DNA of 64,000 nt from Cryptomeria japonica. Lineage: Eukaryota; Streptophyta; Pinopsida; Cupressales; Cupressaceae. Under the pieces are notes generated by a model. It was not told where the DNA came from and searched no databases. It saw nothing but the letters and a program-made list of their open reading frames with translations. The translations under genes were made by a program, and so were the position numbers. Below, in pieces: positions 11,291-21,463 of the stretch (within the stretch, counting starts at the first letter, position 1; every line of letters begins with the position of its first letter). The stretch is taken from contig NC_081406.1 of the NCBI RefSeq assembly GCF_030272615.1, positions 187,780,391 to 187,844,390 on the forward strand, given 5' to 3'.

Positions 11291-13036
11291 TTATCTAGGA
11301 GCTAGGATAAGTGCTTTAGAAAATTCGTTAGATAAATGGTTATCAACATCAACATATTCATATTCACTATCAGAATGAAAAGAAGTAACATTTTCATCAT
11401 GAATAACATTTTCATCTATATCATCATCAAGATTTATAAAAATAGGATCTTTAACTCGCACAGGATCAAAACCATCATGCATCTTATGTTTAGGAGATTT
11501 TGGCTCAATTTTCGGCTGAGGAGAAAATGGAATAATACTAGCTGAAGGTGTTTTTGGGGATTGCAAAGTTTGAGAAGCAGCTGCACAAGCTCTAAGATGA
11601 TGCTTTCGTCAGCGTTCACGCGCAGAACGATTTCGTCTAGTCTTAGTAGGAAGTTGAGAAGATTGAGGAGGAGGAATGTTCTCATCCTTATCACTCGGGT
11701 GTTTAGGTTGTGGTCTCTTAGGTTGAACAATAGGAGAAGAGGAAGGTCTCTTCTCTCTATAAGAGGAAGGAGGAGGAACTGCTCCATATAAAGGAGGAAT
11801 ATCTGGTTTAGGAAGGAGACCAAGTCCATCATGATGAGGAGGTGTAGGTCTACCTTTAGAAACTTTATTAGACATAGACATAGTCACATCCATAGGGATG
11901 GGTTGGGAATCTTCTTGAGGAACAACATTAGTTTTATCTTTCAAAGGAAGAACTTCCTTCTCAAGAATGATATGAATATCAAGTTTGGGTGTTCTAGGTT
12001 CACTTAGAGATAGGATCATATCTTTTTTCCACTTTTGATAAGATTTGAAAAGATGGTCACTTTGCAGTGGAAGAGATTGGAATTGTTTAGGCAAAAAATA
12101 ATCAATAGGAACGCTAGAAGTTCTTTCAGCTGGTTTAAAGAGACTATGATTGACAGTAACAACTTCACCATTATGGGGAAATTTCAAACACTTGTGAATA
12201 GGAGAAGCAATAGCTTTCATGGAAGATAGCCAAGGATAGCCTAGCTTCACATGAAATTGTTCGGACGATGGAATAATAGCAAAGCTCACATCAAGGGCTT
12301 TGTTATGGACCTCAATAGGTAATGTAATAGAACCAATTGCAGGAGAAGAAAATGCATCAAATAATTTCACAACCACATTTGTTTCGTCATAGATCACTTG
12401 ATTCAATTGCAAAGTAAAAAGAAATTCTTCAATAATGACATTAACCATGCAAGAAGGATCAATAAGCACTCCACGACAAGGCGTATTCTTGACTTTTGCA
12501 ACTATATATAAAGGACCATCAGGTGCCTTGATAGTTTCACTGGAATCAAATGTGATGGAAGGTTCTTTAGGGATTTTCTGCTGCGCTACAAAGTTAATCA
12601 CATTCGGAGTCATAGACACAAGACTATCAGGTGAGAAAGAGGAATCATTAGTCTCAATCACATTAGAGGTATGAGAAGGTAATGGATCAGTAAAAATATT
12701 AAGATTTTGGTTAGGAGGAGCTACAGATGTGTTGCCTTTACCATTCACACCTGTAACAGAGATAGTATTATTATCAATCAAATATTGAATTTTACCCTTT
12801 AAAGCAAAACATTTTTCAGTATCATGCCCAGGTTGACGATGAAATTGACAAAAAGATTTGTTATCAAAATAGGGTGAATTAATCTTTGCAGGATCTATTT
12901 GCTTTATAGGAGGGAGAGTAAGCACATTTTGTTCCAATAACTTATTCATAATACTATGCAATGATTCATTCGAAGGAGTAAACTTTCTTTCTTTCTTGAA
13001 AAAACTTAGAAATAGGAGGCACACCTGATGCTGCAT
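11291..13036 (-). pseudogene. Retropepsin-like region with C-terminal extension (element A)
   Basis: The open frame runs 475 codons from 13036 to a TGA at 11609, then continues in the same frame for about 100 codons to 11291. It overlaps gag by 71 bases in another frame. A CQFHRQPGHDTEKC finger (C-x2-H-x4-H-x4-C) lies at residues 63-76, the variant seen in Tat-lineage gag/pro proteins. A retropepsin-like fold follows at about residues 172-290, with GVLIDPS (about 189-195) where a D-S/T-G active site is expected and KLGYPWL (about 264-270) at the second conserved strand. DPS instead of DSG/DTG suggests an inactive protease, or a lineage variant. The tail is P/K/S-rich. The frame offset to gag comes from an A/G-rich run near 13000 and looks like one indel. 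Confidence 0.8.
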
Positions 13037-14591
13037 TCACATTGTTGTTGATGATGTTTTCATTGAACTTAATGGACTCTCTGTTCGGTTTAAACTTCCC
13101 AAATGGTTGTTGACTACTATCACCCTTATCACTCGGAGCCATAGGATTTGCTTGTTCCATTTGACTCACAGTCAGTTGATAATTGTGAAGAGTTGCGCAC
13201 AACTGTTGGAAAGAAGTAAACTCAGAAAACATAAGTTTTTCTCTAATATCTTTTTGTAAATTAGAAATAAAGATTCTTTGAATATCATTGTCAGGTACTG
13301 GAAAATAAATTTGAGCACACAAATGCTTACATCTACCAATGAAATCAGTCACTTTTTCTTTAACACCTTGTTTACAATGCATTAAATCAATCAAAGTAAC
13401 TTTAGGACTTATATTGTTTTGAAATTGTTGAATAAAAGCATTTGCAAGTTGTTGGAAAGAAGTAATAGAATAGGAAGGCAACGAGCAATACCATTGCAGA
13501 GCCTTATCTCTTAATGTTTTGGTAAACAGTTTTGCAAGCAACCTTTGCTCATGAGCAAAATCGGTACATATTGTTTGAAAGGTCTTAACATGTGTTAGAG
13601 GATCACCTTTACCATTATAAAGCTCCAACTGCGGGATTTCAACATGTTTAGGGGGGATAGCCCGAACAATGTCAAGAGAAAGTGGGCTCGCAACATCAAA
13701 TGTGGGCACACTAAACTTAGATTGATTCATAGAGGCAATTTGTTGCTGTAAAGAAGAGACAGTTTGTGCAAGATTGTTAATGGTCGCTTCAGTCGAAGAA
13801 TTCATATTAGACGTGTTAGATTGTGATGGAGGTATTATGTTATTGAAAGAAGGTATTGATTGAGAGTAAGGTGGTGGGACACTATGATAGTTAGACATAG
13901 GAGATGATTGGAAAGGAGGAACACTACAAGGAGGAATGGAATGATTAAACGAATTGCCCCCTTGCGTCATGTTCCTTTGTGGGGATGTAATAGGGACACT
14001 CATTGAAGGAATGAATGAAGAAGTCAGATTGAATGGAGGAAGAGGGTTGATTGAAGAAGAAGGATTGCCCCCATGACTGGTGATCATAGGTGGAATGTTT
14101 GGTATTGAAGTAGTCATTATGTTTGATGTAAAAGTAGGTATACTAGCAATAGAAGTTGTCAAAGGAATAGAATGATTGTCTTGAGTAGGAGGTTGTGTAT
14201 AACCTAAAGTTTCGGCACAACTCTTCATAGGCATCACATTCAAATCCATAATGTGTGCAATACTACGCAAAATATCAATTCCATTCTTATCACTTTGAAC
14301 CATACATTTTAGACCCTCAATTAAGGAAAGAGCTTGACTATCGGGATATTCTTGAGACATCCATTGCTGAAAATCATCAAATTGGTTATCCAATTTCAAA
14401 AATTGATCTACAGAAACCTCATGGAGAGCTTCTTCATCATTAAGAGGATTAGAGGAATTACCCATGTCCTTGTTAAAAAGGCCATTCAAATTAGGTTCCA
14501 TCTCCTCAGTAATTAAACCTTGGAAAGACTTAATTCTAAGGCTTCTTCTAACGGGAATAGTGTAAGTAGGACTTATTGTTGTAAAACTCAT
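12966..14591 (-). CDS. Gag of element A (Retrotrans_gag)
   Basis: A 541-codon uninterrupted frame, the best preserved ORF in the window. Gag packages element RNA into cytoplasmic particles. Residues 1-125 are a charged N-terminal region and 126-285 a P/S/N/I-rich linker. A Q-rich helix follows at about 270-292. The Retrotrans_gag domain lies at about 322-470, including LYNGKGDPLTHVKTF, ALQWYCSLP and DLMHCKQGVKEKVTDFI. The ATG at 14591 is chosen because it is the first in frame and follows the leader. The last residues after about 525 diverge where the frame should pass into the protease region. Intactness of gag alone fits a non-autonomous element still under, or only recently released from, selection. 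Confidence 0.88.
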   Translation of the reverse strand: MSFTTISPTYTIPVRRSLRIKSFQGLITEEMEPNLNGLFNKDMGNSSNPLNDEEALHEVSVDQFLKLDNQFDDFQQWMSQEYPDSQALSLIEGLKCMVQSDKNGIDILRSIAHIMDLNVMPMKSCAETLGYTQPPTQDNHSIPLTTSIASIPTFTSNIMTTSIPNIPPMITSHGGNPSSSINPLPPFNLTSSFIPSMSVPITSPQRNMTQGGNSFNHSIPPCSVPPFQSSPMSNYHSVPPPYSQSIPSFNNIIPPSQSNTSNMNSSTEATINNLAQTVSSLQQQIASMNQSKFSVPTFDVASPLSLDIVRAIPPKHVEIPQLELYNGKGDPLTHVKTFQTICTDFAHEQRLLAKLFTKTLRDKALQWYCSLPSYSITSFQQLANAFIQQFQNNISPKVTLIDLMHCKQGVKEKVTDFIGRCKHLCAQIYFPVPDNDIQRIFISNLQKDIREKLMFSEFTSFQQLCATLHNYQLTVSQMEQANPMAPSDKGDSSQQPFGKFKPNRESIKFNENIINNNVNAASGVPPISKFFQERKKVYSFE

Positions 14592-15758
14592 GCACTAAAG
14601 AGAGAGAAGATTTTGAATTTTAGAGGTAGCAAATTTCAATAAAATCAGCCAATCTCCTAGATTCAAGCTGTTAAATACAATTAGGACAATCTCCCGAAAT
14701 TTCGGAAAAAAATGTCAGGGACCGTAGCGAACGGAGTGCACACGGTCCTCGCAACTTTTTTTGAAATTTTCAGGGATGAAAGTTATGATGATTTTAAAGC
14801 TAATCTGAAAAAATTGAGTGATTTTAAGATCTGTAGATAGGCCAAATTAAAGTTGCAATCTCAAAATTGAACCCTACCAATATTGTTGAAAAATGCAAAA
14901 TTTGAATTTTGAAAAAGAGAGGGAAACTGAAATTTTGAATTTTATGATTTTAAAAGGAATACTAAAAGCAATGCAAGCTTTGAAATTTAAAAGTTGACTC
15001 AATTTCACGCAAAATTCAATTCTGAAAGTGGAAATCAAGGTTGTTGCAATTAAACACTTAATTTCAAAAGTCACAAACTGCAAAAATTTGAATAAAGCAC
15101 TGAAATTTCGAATGAATGCCAACACACTTTTCAGATTTAGGACAGTAAGAAACACAATTTTGATATGAATTTTAATTTCAACAATTTTTGAATGATTATA
15201 AGCCTTAATCCAAGCAATCACTAGACCAACTTTGACTTTAATTTTGAAAGTGTTAGAATTGATGAAATCAGCCAAGATTCTGGATTCTAGCAGAAAAATA
15301 CAGTAAGATCCAGCTCCCGAAATTTCAGAAAAAATGTCGGGGACGATGGCGCTCGGGGTGCACACGGTCCTCGCAACTTTTTTCAAAATTTTCAGGGATG
15401 AGAGATATTGTGATTTTGTTGCGGAATCCAAAGTTACAACCGATTTGGAGGTGTTTTGATCAGTGAAATCATTGGTTAAAGGTTGAATCAAGAGGGTTCT
15501 AAAAATTAGGGTTTTGACACTTAACCACTTAATTTTCAGAATTAGAGCACAAATATGATTTGACAATTTGCAATAGAAGGGTAGATCTGAAACAAGCATT
15601 AACAATTAAACATTTCACAAGTTCAATTACTAAAAAGAAAATTTAGGGTTTTTTTATGCAATTAACCTCTAAAATTTGCAAAAGATCAAACATGGAAATG
15701 TAATTAAGGAAGAAATTTTTTTTTTTAGATCTAACCATGAATAATCAGAATTAGGATG
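14592..15758 (-). other. Leader of element A with a duplicated block
   Basis: 1.17 kb between the primer-binding site and gag. A block of about 140 bases occurs twice (14641-14780 and 15268-15401), each copy containing the 30-base GGAC...GTCC hairpin (14719-14748 and 15341-15370) that is also in every family-A LTR. A sense-strand open frame of 243 codons (15605-14874) runs through the leader. It is I/K/F/L/S-rich with no recognised domain and probably reflects low stop density. An extra ORF upstream of gag is known in Ogre elements, so I record it without calling it a gene. Confidence 0.65.
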
Positions 15759-15776
15759 TTCACGTCGGGTTCACCA
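15759..15776 (-). promoter_or_regulatory. Primer-binding site of element A (tRNA-Trp type)
   Basis: The minus strand reads TGGTGAACCCGACGTGAA three bases downstream of the 5' LTR. The complement, TTCACGTCGGGTTCACCA, ends in CCA and matches the 3' end of plant tRNA-Trp(CCA) as I remember it. It would prime minus-strand DNA synthesis. Confidence 0.85.
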
Positions 15777-15779
15777 AAA

Positions 15780-17001
15780 TGTAAAGCGGAAAATCGAACC
15801 CTAGGTGTTCCCCCACTCCATGGAGAGAGAAAGGAGGTCACTAGGATTGACGGTTTTCACTTAGGAGAGACTTTACATTCAAAAGAGGGGTTGAAACCCA
15901 CAAGATCCAATCCCACACAATGCATGACTGGATTCTAAATGAGTTTCAAGGGTTGAGACATCAAGGATACCCTCTTTTGTAAAGAATGTAGATAGAAGGA
16001 TTGAACTAGGAGTGTATGTAAAAGTAAGAAAGATTCACTTGTAGACGGAGATAGGAACATGGGATGAAGCTACAGACCTGAAATTAGTAGTAAAATGTCG
16101 AGACGATGTTATCTTGCAAATTTGAGTGAAAGTTGATGGGACGATGGCGCCCGGAGTGCACACGGTCCTCCGAAAAATCCGCGAAACGAAGGGGGATCTG
16201 TTCGTCTCTGCACAAGGATTCCAGATCTTCAATTACAGCCACGTACCTGCAACCTACACACAGAAAAGAGAGGATGATTGGGGGGTTAGGGATTAGGGGT
16301 TTGCCTTTAGGTCAAACCCCAGTTTTGGAATTAACCAAGAAATGAGAATGTTGTAAATGTAAATGTTTGTAATGTAAACAAGTACTGATACCTTGTTGTA
16401 AGAATGTTTGTATTCTTACATGTAAAGGTGTAATGAATGTTGTATTTTGTATGTTGTAGGTGATCTCCTCTTCAATGGTTGAATCCTTATCTTGAATGCA
16501 ACACCTGGCCTTGAATGGAGACCTAGAATGCTCAATTGCTTGAAGGAATGCTTGAATGCTTGAATGCTTGAATGTTTGAATGTTTGAATATCGCTTCCGC
16601 CTCTTGCTACTACCACCCTCTTTCTGGGAGGGGAAATGTAGTTTATATACTTGTCAATTAGGGTTAGGAGACTGATTTTTCCAACCTTAGGCCGACCTAG
16701 AAGCATTATTTTCCGAATTGCAAACTTAAAGACCCGATGCCCAACAAGAGACCGGGCCCAAAATAGGGCCAGGGACCAGGGCGCTGGGCGCCATGGTCCT
16801 GAAGGACCAGGGCGTTGGGCGCCATGATCCCACCTCCCGGGACAGCAGGGTGCAAGGAGGATTAGGCCAAGGTGCAGAAAGATGCAATTTTTGATGTTGT
16901 AAACAGGTTTCGGGGTTTCCATTCAGGTTCAACGTTGCGCCGCCATCGTGAAGACCCAAATGCAGTCGAAATTGCAAGTGTCACAATTTTAAGACGCTAG
17001 A
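15780..17001 (-). mobile_element. 5' LTR of element A
   Basis: 1,222 bp, from TGTAAAGCGG to GACGCTAGA on the + strand, followed by the duplication GTTCC (17002-17006). The outer terminus is AGA rather than ACA, so the sense strand begins TCTAGCG instead of TGTAGCG, a terminal mutation. It holds the hairpin at 16139-16168, two 31-bp units (about 16770-16830) and the reverse-complement CATTCAAG repeat (about 16545-16590). Confidence 0.94.
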
Positions 17002-17002
17002 G

Positions 17003-17922
17003 TTCCTATCTGGCTGCGCCTCTATAATCTGTACAGGGTGTATTGGAACAAGGAGAATTTTCAAATGATTGGGAATAAACTAGGGTTTTACCTCAAATCG
17101 GATGAAGCTATAGAGAAGGAAGAATTTAGCTCATATGCGAGAATTTGTATTGGGTGGAAACCTCATCTCCCTTTACCTGCATGGTTAGAAATAAGTACAA
17201 ATGCAAGTTTTTGGTTACAACATATCAAGGTCGAAGAGCAACTACAAAGATGCTCGATGTGTAATAAGGAAGGACATTCGATGGAAGTCTGTTTGATATG
17301 CCCGAAGAGTAAGTCTATAGATTCCTCACTCGAAGCTAGAGCAACATATTTTGTCAAGGAGATTATGGGGACAGGTCAGCCAAAGTCACTGAATAATGGA
17401 ACTTCCTCTTCCATGAAGGTGAACGAATTCAGGGATAAAGTAAAAAATGCAGGGAATGGACATATAGATGAGATGGTTGATGGAGACAAGTTCGTAAGTT
17501 AGCTGGAGGCAACACATCTAGTAGAGAAATCCCTCAATAAGGTTAAAGTTGCTATGAATATTTTGGATGCGAGTATTGAAGGTACACAGAAGGTTAATCA
17601 TGCAAAAAGAGACCCACTTCAAGAACAGGTTTGTGTTGGCACAAATAATGATATTAGGATTGAGAATGATGAAGGGGGAGAAGATGCCACACAGGATGAA
17701 GATGAGGAGGATTGGGGTGCTTTCGATGAAGAAGACATGATTAAGAGTTAGACCATTAATCAATCTGACTCTCAACTAGATAAAGTTGTTATAGGAGAAA
17801 AGAAATCCAAAGGAATGAAGCCCAACAAAATCCGGATTGCTATGGCTGGAAATGCTAAAAGACAATCCAAACTTATAGTAGGGAAGGGAGGTCCCCTTCC
17901 TAAAGGAAAATTAAACTCATAA
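17003..17922 (+). pseudogene. LINE ORF1, C-terminal half with CCHC knuckle
   Basis: In frame with the N-terminal half across the element A insertion. It begins with the end of DUF4283 (WLRLYNLYRVYW; GWKPHLPLPAWLEIS). A zinc knuckle CSMCNKEGHSMEVC (C-x2-C-x4-H-x4-C) follows at about 17252-17293, where it would bind element RNA. The tail is acidic (GGEDATQDEDEEDWGAFDEED) and then basic. Stops at 17500 (TAG) and 17749 (TAG) interrupt an otherwise continuous frame to 17922. The end abuts the ORF2 start at about 17917. Confidence 0.85.
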
Positions 17923-18614
17923 GTTGGAATGTCAGGGGTTGTAATGCCCTTAACAATCATTGTCTGATCAAGCGTGGCCTTGAACAGATGAAACCAGATT
18001 TAGTTTGCTTTAAAGAAACCAAGATGAACTTGGATGAGGCAGAAGGGTTGATGAAAGTCTAGAGATCATGGAAAGGGTTTTTTGCAAGTGCTATGGGATC
18101 CTTAGGCGGACTTGGAATTATTTGGAATCCTTTTCTCATTCAAGTGGAGGAACTCATCAATGCTCATTCATGGGAATTGTGTAAAATCTACTCTTTTAGT
18201 ATTGACTGTGATTTCTTTCTCATTAATGTCTATGGGCTAGCGAGAGTTAAATTGCAACTTGAAACTTGGAAGCAAGTGTCTCTGATTTTAAATAACCTAT
18301 CTCGGGAGTTGGTGGTGCTTAGGGGAGACTTCAATGCTATTTTGGACTCAGCTGATAAGAAAAGAGGAAATGTGGGAATTACTGCCTCGCGAGTGGGTTT
18401 CCAAAACTTTGTTGTTGATAATGGTTTGAGAGAAATTAATACCAACAAAGGTTCTTTTATATGGTCTAATCATAGAGTGGGAGGGGATCATATAGCAGAG
18501 AAATTAGACAAGTTTTTTTTTGGAGGCAATTGGGCTTCAAAGCCTCTAATTTTTTATGCAGGGGTCAAACCAATTGTTGCTTCGGATCATTTTCCTATTG
18601 AACTCTTGATATGA
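17917..18614 (+). pseudogene. LINE ORF2 apurinic-like endonuclease domain
   Basis: This domain nicks target DNA for target-primed reverse transcription. Visible motifs in order: ISWNVRG at the start, KPDLVCFKETK (the catalytic glutamate motif, usually QET), VLRGDFNAI, SFIWSN, EKLDKFF and ASDHFPIELL with the catalytic SDH intact. A TAG after GLMKV (about 18060) and a TGA at 18612 interrupt it. It starts directly at the ORF1 end, as in bicistronic L1 elements. Confidence 0.87.
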
Positions 18615-20050
18615 TTAGACAATTTTCTGATTTGTTGTCCTTTTAAATTTGAGAAAATATGGTTAAGGGATGTTGGGCTGAAAGATTTAATCAATTCTTG
18701 GTGGATGGAAGCTCCTGTGGTTTATGGATCATGGGCATTCAAATTTTGCAAGAAACTGCAATTTCTTAAAGGAAAGATAAAGGAATGGAACAGGGTTAAG
18801 TTTGGAAATATTTTTTTTAACAAAAATGAAATAGAAGCAGAGCTTGAAGACTTGCAGTTGATCATCATGGGCCAATGGAAACCTTTAACAAGGAAAATAT
18901 CATCAAGTCTAAATACAATGAAATTTTGGCTAGAGAAGAGGTGTAATGGAAACAAAAGTCTCGAGAAGGTTGGTTAAAGGAAGCAGATAGAAACATAAAG
19001 TTTTTTCATAATTCAATCAAGGTCAGAAGATCCTGGAACATAGTGACTTCAATTAAGAGTAGGGAAAATATAGTATTAGAGAATATTGAGGATATTAATA
19101 AGGAAGTGGTAGATTTCTTCACAGAACTTCTATCAAAGGACCAAAGTTTAGATTCTCGACAACAAGACGCGCTTATGAATTATATTCCTCAAGTTATCTC
19201 AGACAGTCAGAATCCAATCCTTTACAAACCTATCATGAATTGAAGAAGTGAGACAAGCGGTTTTTTTTATGATGGGGGATAAGGCACCGAGACCTGATCG
19301 GTTTCCAACCTTGTTCTACCAACAATTTTGTGATGTGGTTGGCCATGAAGTTTGGCAGGTGGTGGAAGAGGCAAGAATTAATGCAAGGATTGCTAAAGAA
19401 GTGAACTGTACTTTTCTTGATTTGATCCCCAAAGTTGAGAGACTGACTTCCTTTGGAGATTTCAAATCAATTTCTCTCTGTAATGTGTTGTATAAGGTGA
19501 TAGCAAAAGTTATAATGAATAGATTGAAACCTCTGCTAAAGTATATTATTTCGGAGGAGCAAAGTGGGTTCATCTTGAGGAGATCAAATGTGGAAGGCAT
19601 CATAATAGCTCATGAAGCTATTCACTCAATAAGAAAAGCAAAGGTACAACGAATATTAATTAAATTGGATATTAGAAAAGATTATGATATGGTGGACCAG
19701 GATTTCCTTTTTCGAGTATTAGAAAGGTTTGGTTTCTCCACTCATTGGATTAACTGGGTAAAGGCATGCATTGATGGACTGTGGATTTTTGTACTAGTTA
19801 ATGGGAGCCTGCAAGGTTTCTTTCAATCTTCTAAAGGTTTGCAGCAAGGCAATCCTCTCTCTCCCTTCCTATTTATTCTATTGGTTGAGGTTTGAGAAGA
19901 TATATTCAACATCTAAGATGAGAGGACAAGTGGAAAAGGTGTACTTATTACTGCTAGTGTTGAAGCGATTACCCACCAATAATTTATTGATGATACAATT
20001 CTTTTTGGGGATGCTTCTATTGGAACTTGCATGAAGATTGCATTGATAAA
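18615..20050 (+). pseudogene. LINE ORF2 linker and reverse transcriptase, truncated
   Basis: The linker (18705-18977) gives WNRVKFGNIF, typical of L1 ORF2 between endonuclease and RT. RT motifs include DKAPRPDRFPTLFY (normally SPGPDGF), SISLCNVLYKVIAKVI, EEQSGFI, IKLDIRKDYDMVDQDF, KGLQQGNPLSPFLFILLVE and FIDDTILFGD (about 19983-20012) with both catalytic aspartates. Several stops and frame changes (18975, 19240, 19893) make it non-functional. Sequence similarity to the LINE is lost about 40 bases after the FIDD box, so the thumb and zinc-binding C-terminus are missing. Confidence 0.87.
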
Positions 20051-20056
20051 CTATTA

Positions 20057-21390
20057 TGTTGTCATTGATGTCAATTGTAACTGGTAATGATGTTGTTTTG
20101 CAATCGGTAGGTGAGCTAGTGAAGGAAATAAGTATTACTTGAGAAGCAGTGAGATCAATTGGTAAACCCTACCTATTGATGTGCTAAACCCTAACCGATG
20201 GAGCTTGGTGAATCGGTTGTATCGGTTTATGATAAAATGATGAGCGGTAATGATTACGCCACGTATGCATGTTGTATGTGAAGAGTTTCAAATGGTTTTT
20301 GGTGCGTAGAGATAACAGTTTTATCTTGGGAATGAGCGAGTACATTACATGTAATGGAAACCGCGTGATGAGTTATAGGGATCGATGAAGCAGTGATCAA
20401 GGAGCAGTTGAGGTTGTCTTGAATCATGTGCAATGATTGCTATGTAATCCAATGGTAATACTTGAACTGATTTGTTTGTAATCTCCATGAGGTCTTAGGT
20501 TTGTGATGTGTTATCGACCTGGTGTTTTGCTTATAAGGTCGATGAGTTGTTTTGTTGCAGTGTTGGCAAATTTGGTTCAATGTAAGAGTGATTGGTTGTC
20601 GAACCAGGAGATGTATTTGTACTATGTGTAAAGGCAGATAGGAGCATGAAAGGATCTGATCAAGAAGAGTAGTGCTATTTACCATATCAGCAAACCCCTG
20701 TTGTTCTCTAACAATTACAATAGTCAAATCCCTTAACTAGGTAGGCTCTAACAAGCTTAGTGCTATCTAAATCCTCTAACTAGGTGATCCATTAGCTTGG
20801 ATTTCAAATCCTCTATCGAGGTTACTCCTAATAGGGTATTGCTTCTAATAGAGCATTGTAGTCAATCCCTTAATCGAGTGGTCCCTAACAGTATCTGTTC
20901 TTAACATGACTTATTGTAAAGCTTTAATGAGCTTGGCTCCTAATAGGGTGAACTTCAGAAGAGTTCAGAATACTTGTGGTTTTTCCCATTTGGGTTTCCA
21001 CATTAAAATCATTGTGTCAAGTGGTGAATATTTTTGTGGTTATGTTTACTATGGTTAATTTGCTTAATTGCTAAATCCACTTAAATATGATATGATGACC
21101 GACAGCAATCTGAAATATGCTTTTACTTTTGTCAGTAAAGTATTTGAATGTTTTGGTCAAATGGTTTGAGAGTTTGAGAGTTTTTTTACTGTTATTTTGT
21201 TATGACAGTCAACCGATATACTTGACTATGATATTGTTATTTGTAGTTCAGTGTTTGAACCAGTTAGTTCCGAGTTTTACTTGAGAGGTTGTTTTTGATT
21301 TTGGTGAAAGTTTAGTCAGTTTTGTATCTACTGATTCACCCCCCCCCTCTCAGTAGTTGTCCAGATCCTTATTGATCCATCATACCATCA
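20057..21390 (+). mobile_element. 5' LTR of the copia element
   Basis: About 1.33 kb ending ...CATACCATCA just before the primer-binding site. Near its 3' end the words ATTCACCCCCCCCC and CTCTCAGTAG match, in reverse complement, the solo LTRs at 31071 and 60419. TGTCATTGATGTCAA near its start matches their opposite ends. Several GGTTACTCC/TAGGTGATCC-like words recur at about 20740-20960. Confidence 0.8.
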
Positions 21391-21392
21391 AT

Positions 21393-21403
21393 TGGTATCA
21401 GAG
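21393..21403 (+). promoter_or_regulatory. Primer-binding site of the copia element
   Basis: TGGTATCAGAG lies 2 bases after the LTR end. It is complementary to the 3' end of initiator tRNA-Met, the usual primer of plant copia elements. The last expected base is changed (GAGAA instead of GAGC). Confidence 0.9.
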
Positions 21404-21463
21404 AACTTCAGGGCCTCTAGTGTCTAAGCCTAACAGCTTGAGGTAAAGATCTAGAAGAACGCG

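Larger units (their letters stand above)
9174..17001 (-). mobile_element. Element A: complete LTR retrotransposon with gag and protease only
   Basis: Read on the minus strand, the order is 5' LTR (15780-17001), primer-binding site, 1.2-kb leader, gag, protease-like ORF, about 0.9 kb without ORFs, polypurine tract, 3' LTR (9174-10387). The element is flanked by the perfect duplication GTTCC. Total length is 7.83 kb with a 5.39-kb interior. No reverse transcriptase, RNase H or integrase motif occurs in any frame, and there is no room for them. The two LTRs differ at about 15 of the first 430 bases by hand count, mostly transitions, so insertion was not very recent. The gag, finger and protease style resemble the Tat/Ogre/Retand side of Ty3/gypsy. 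Elements with gag but no polymerase are known in plants as TR-GAGs; this one also keeps a protease-like region. Confidence 0.92.
17002..20050 (+). mobile_element. L1-type LINE, 3' part (continued from 9173)
   Basis: Continues the LINE split by element A: the rest of ORF1, then ORF2 endonuclease and reverse transcriptase. The body stops inside the RT domain, shortly after the FIDD box, where copia LTR sequence begins (about 20030-20057). The C-terminal half of ORF2 and the LINE 3' end are absent. Confidence 0.85.
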
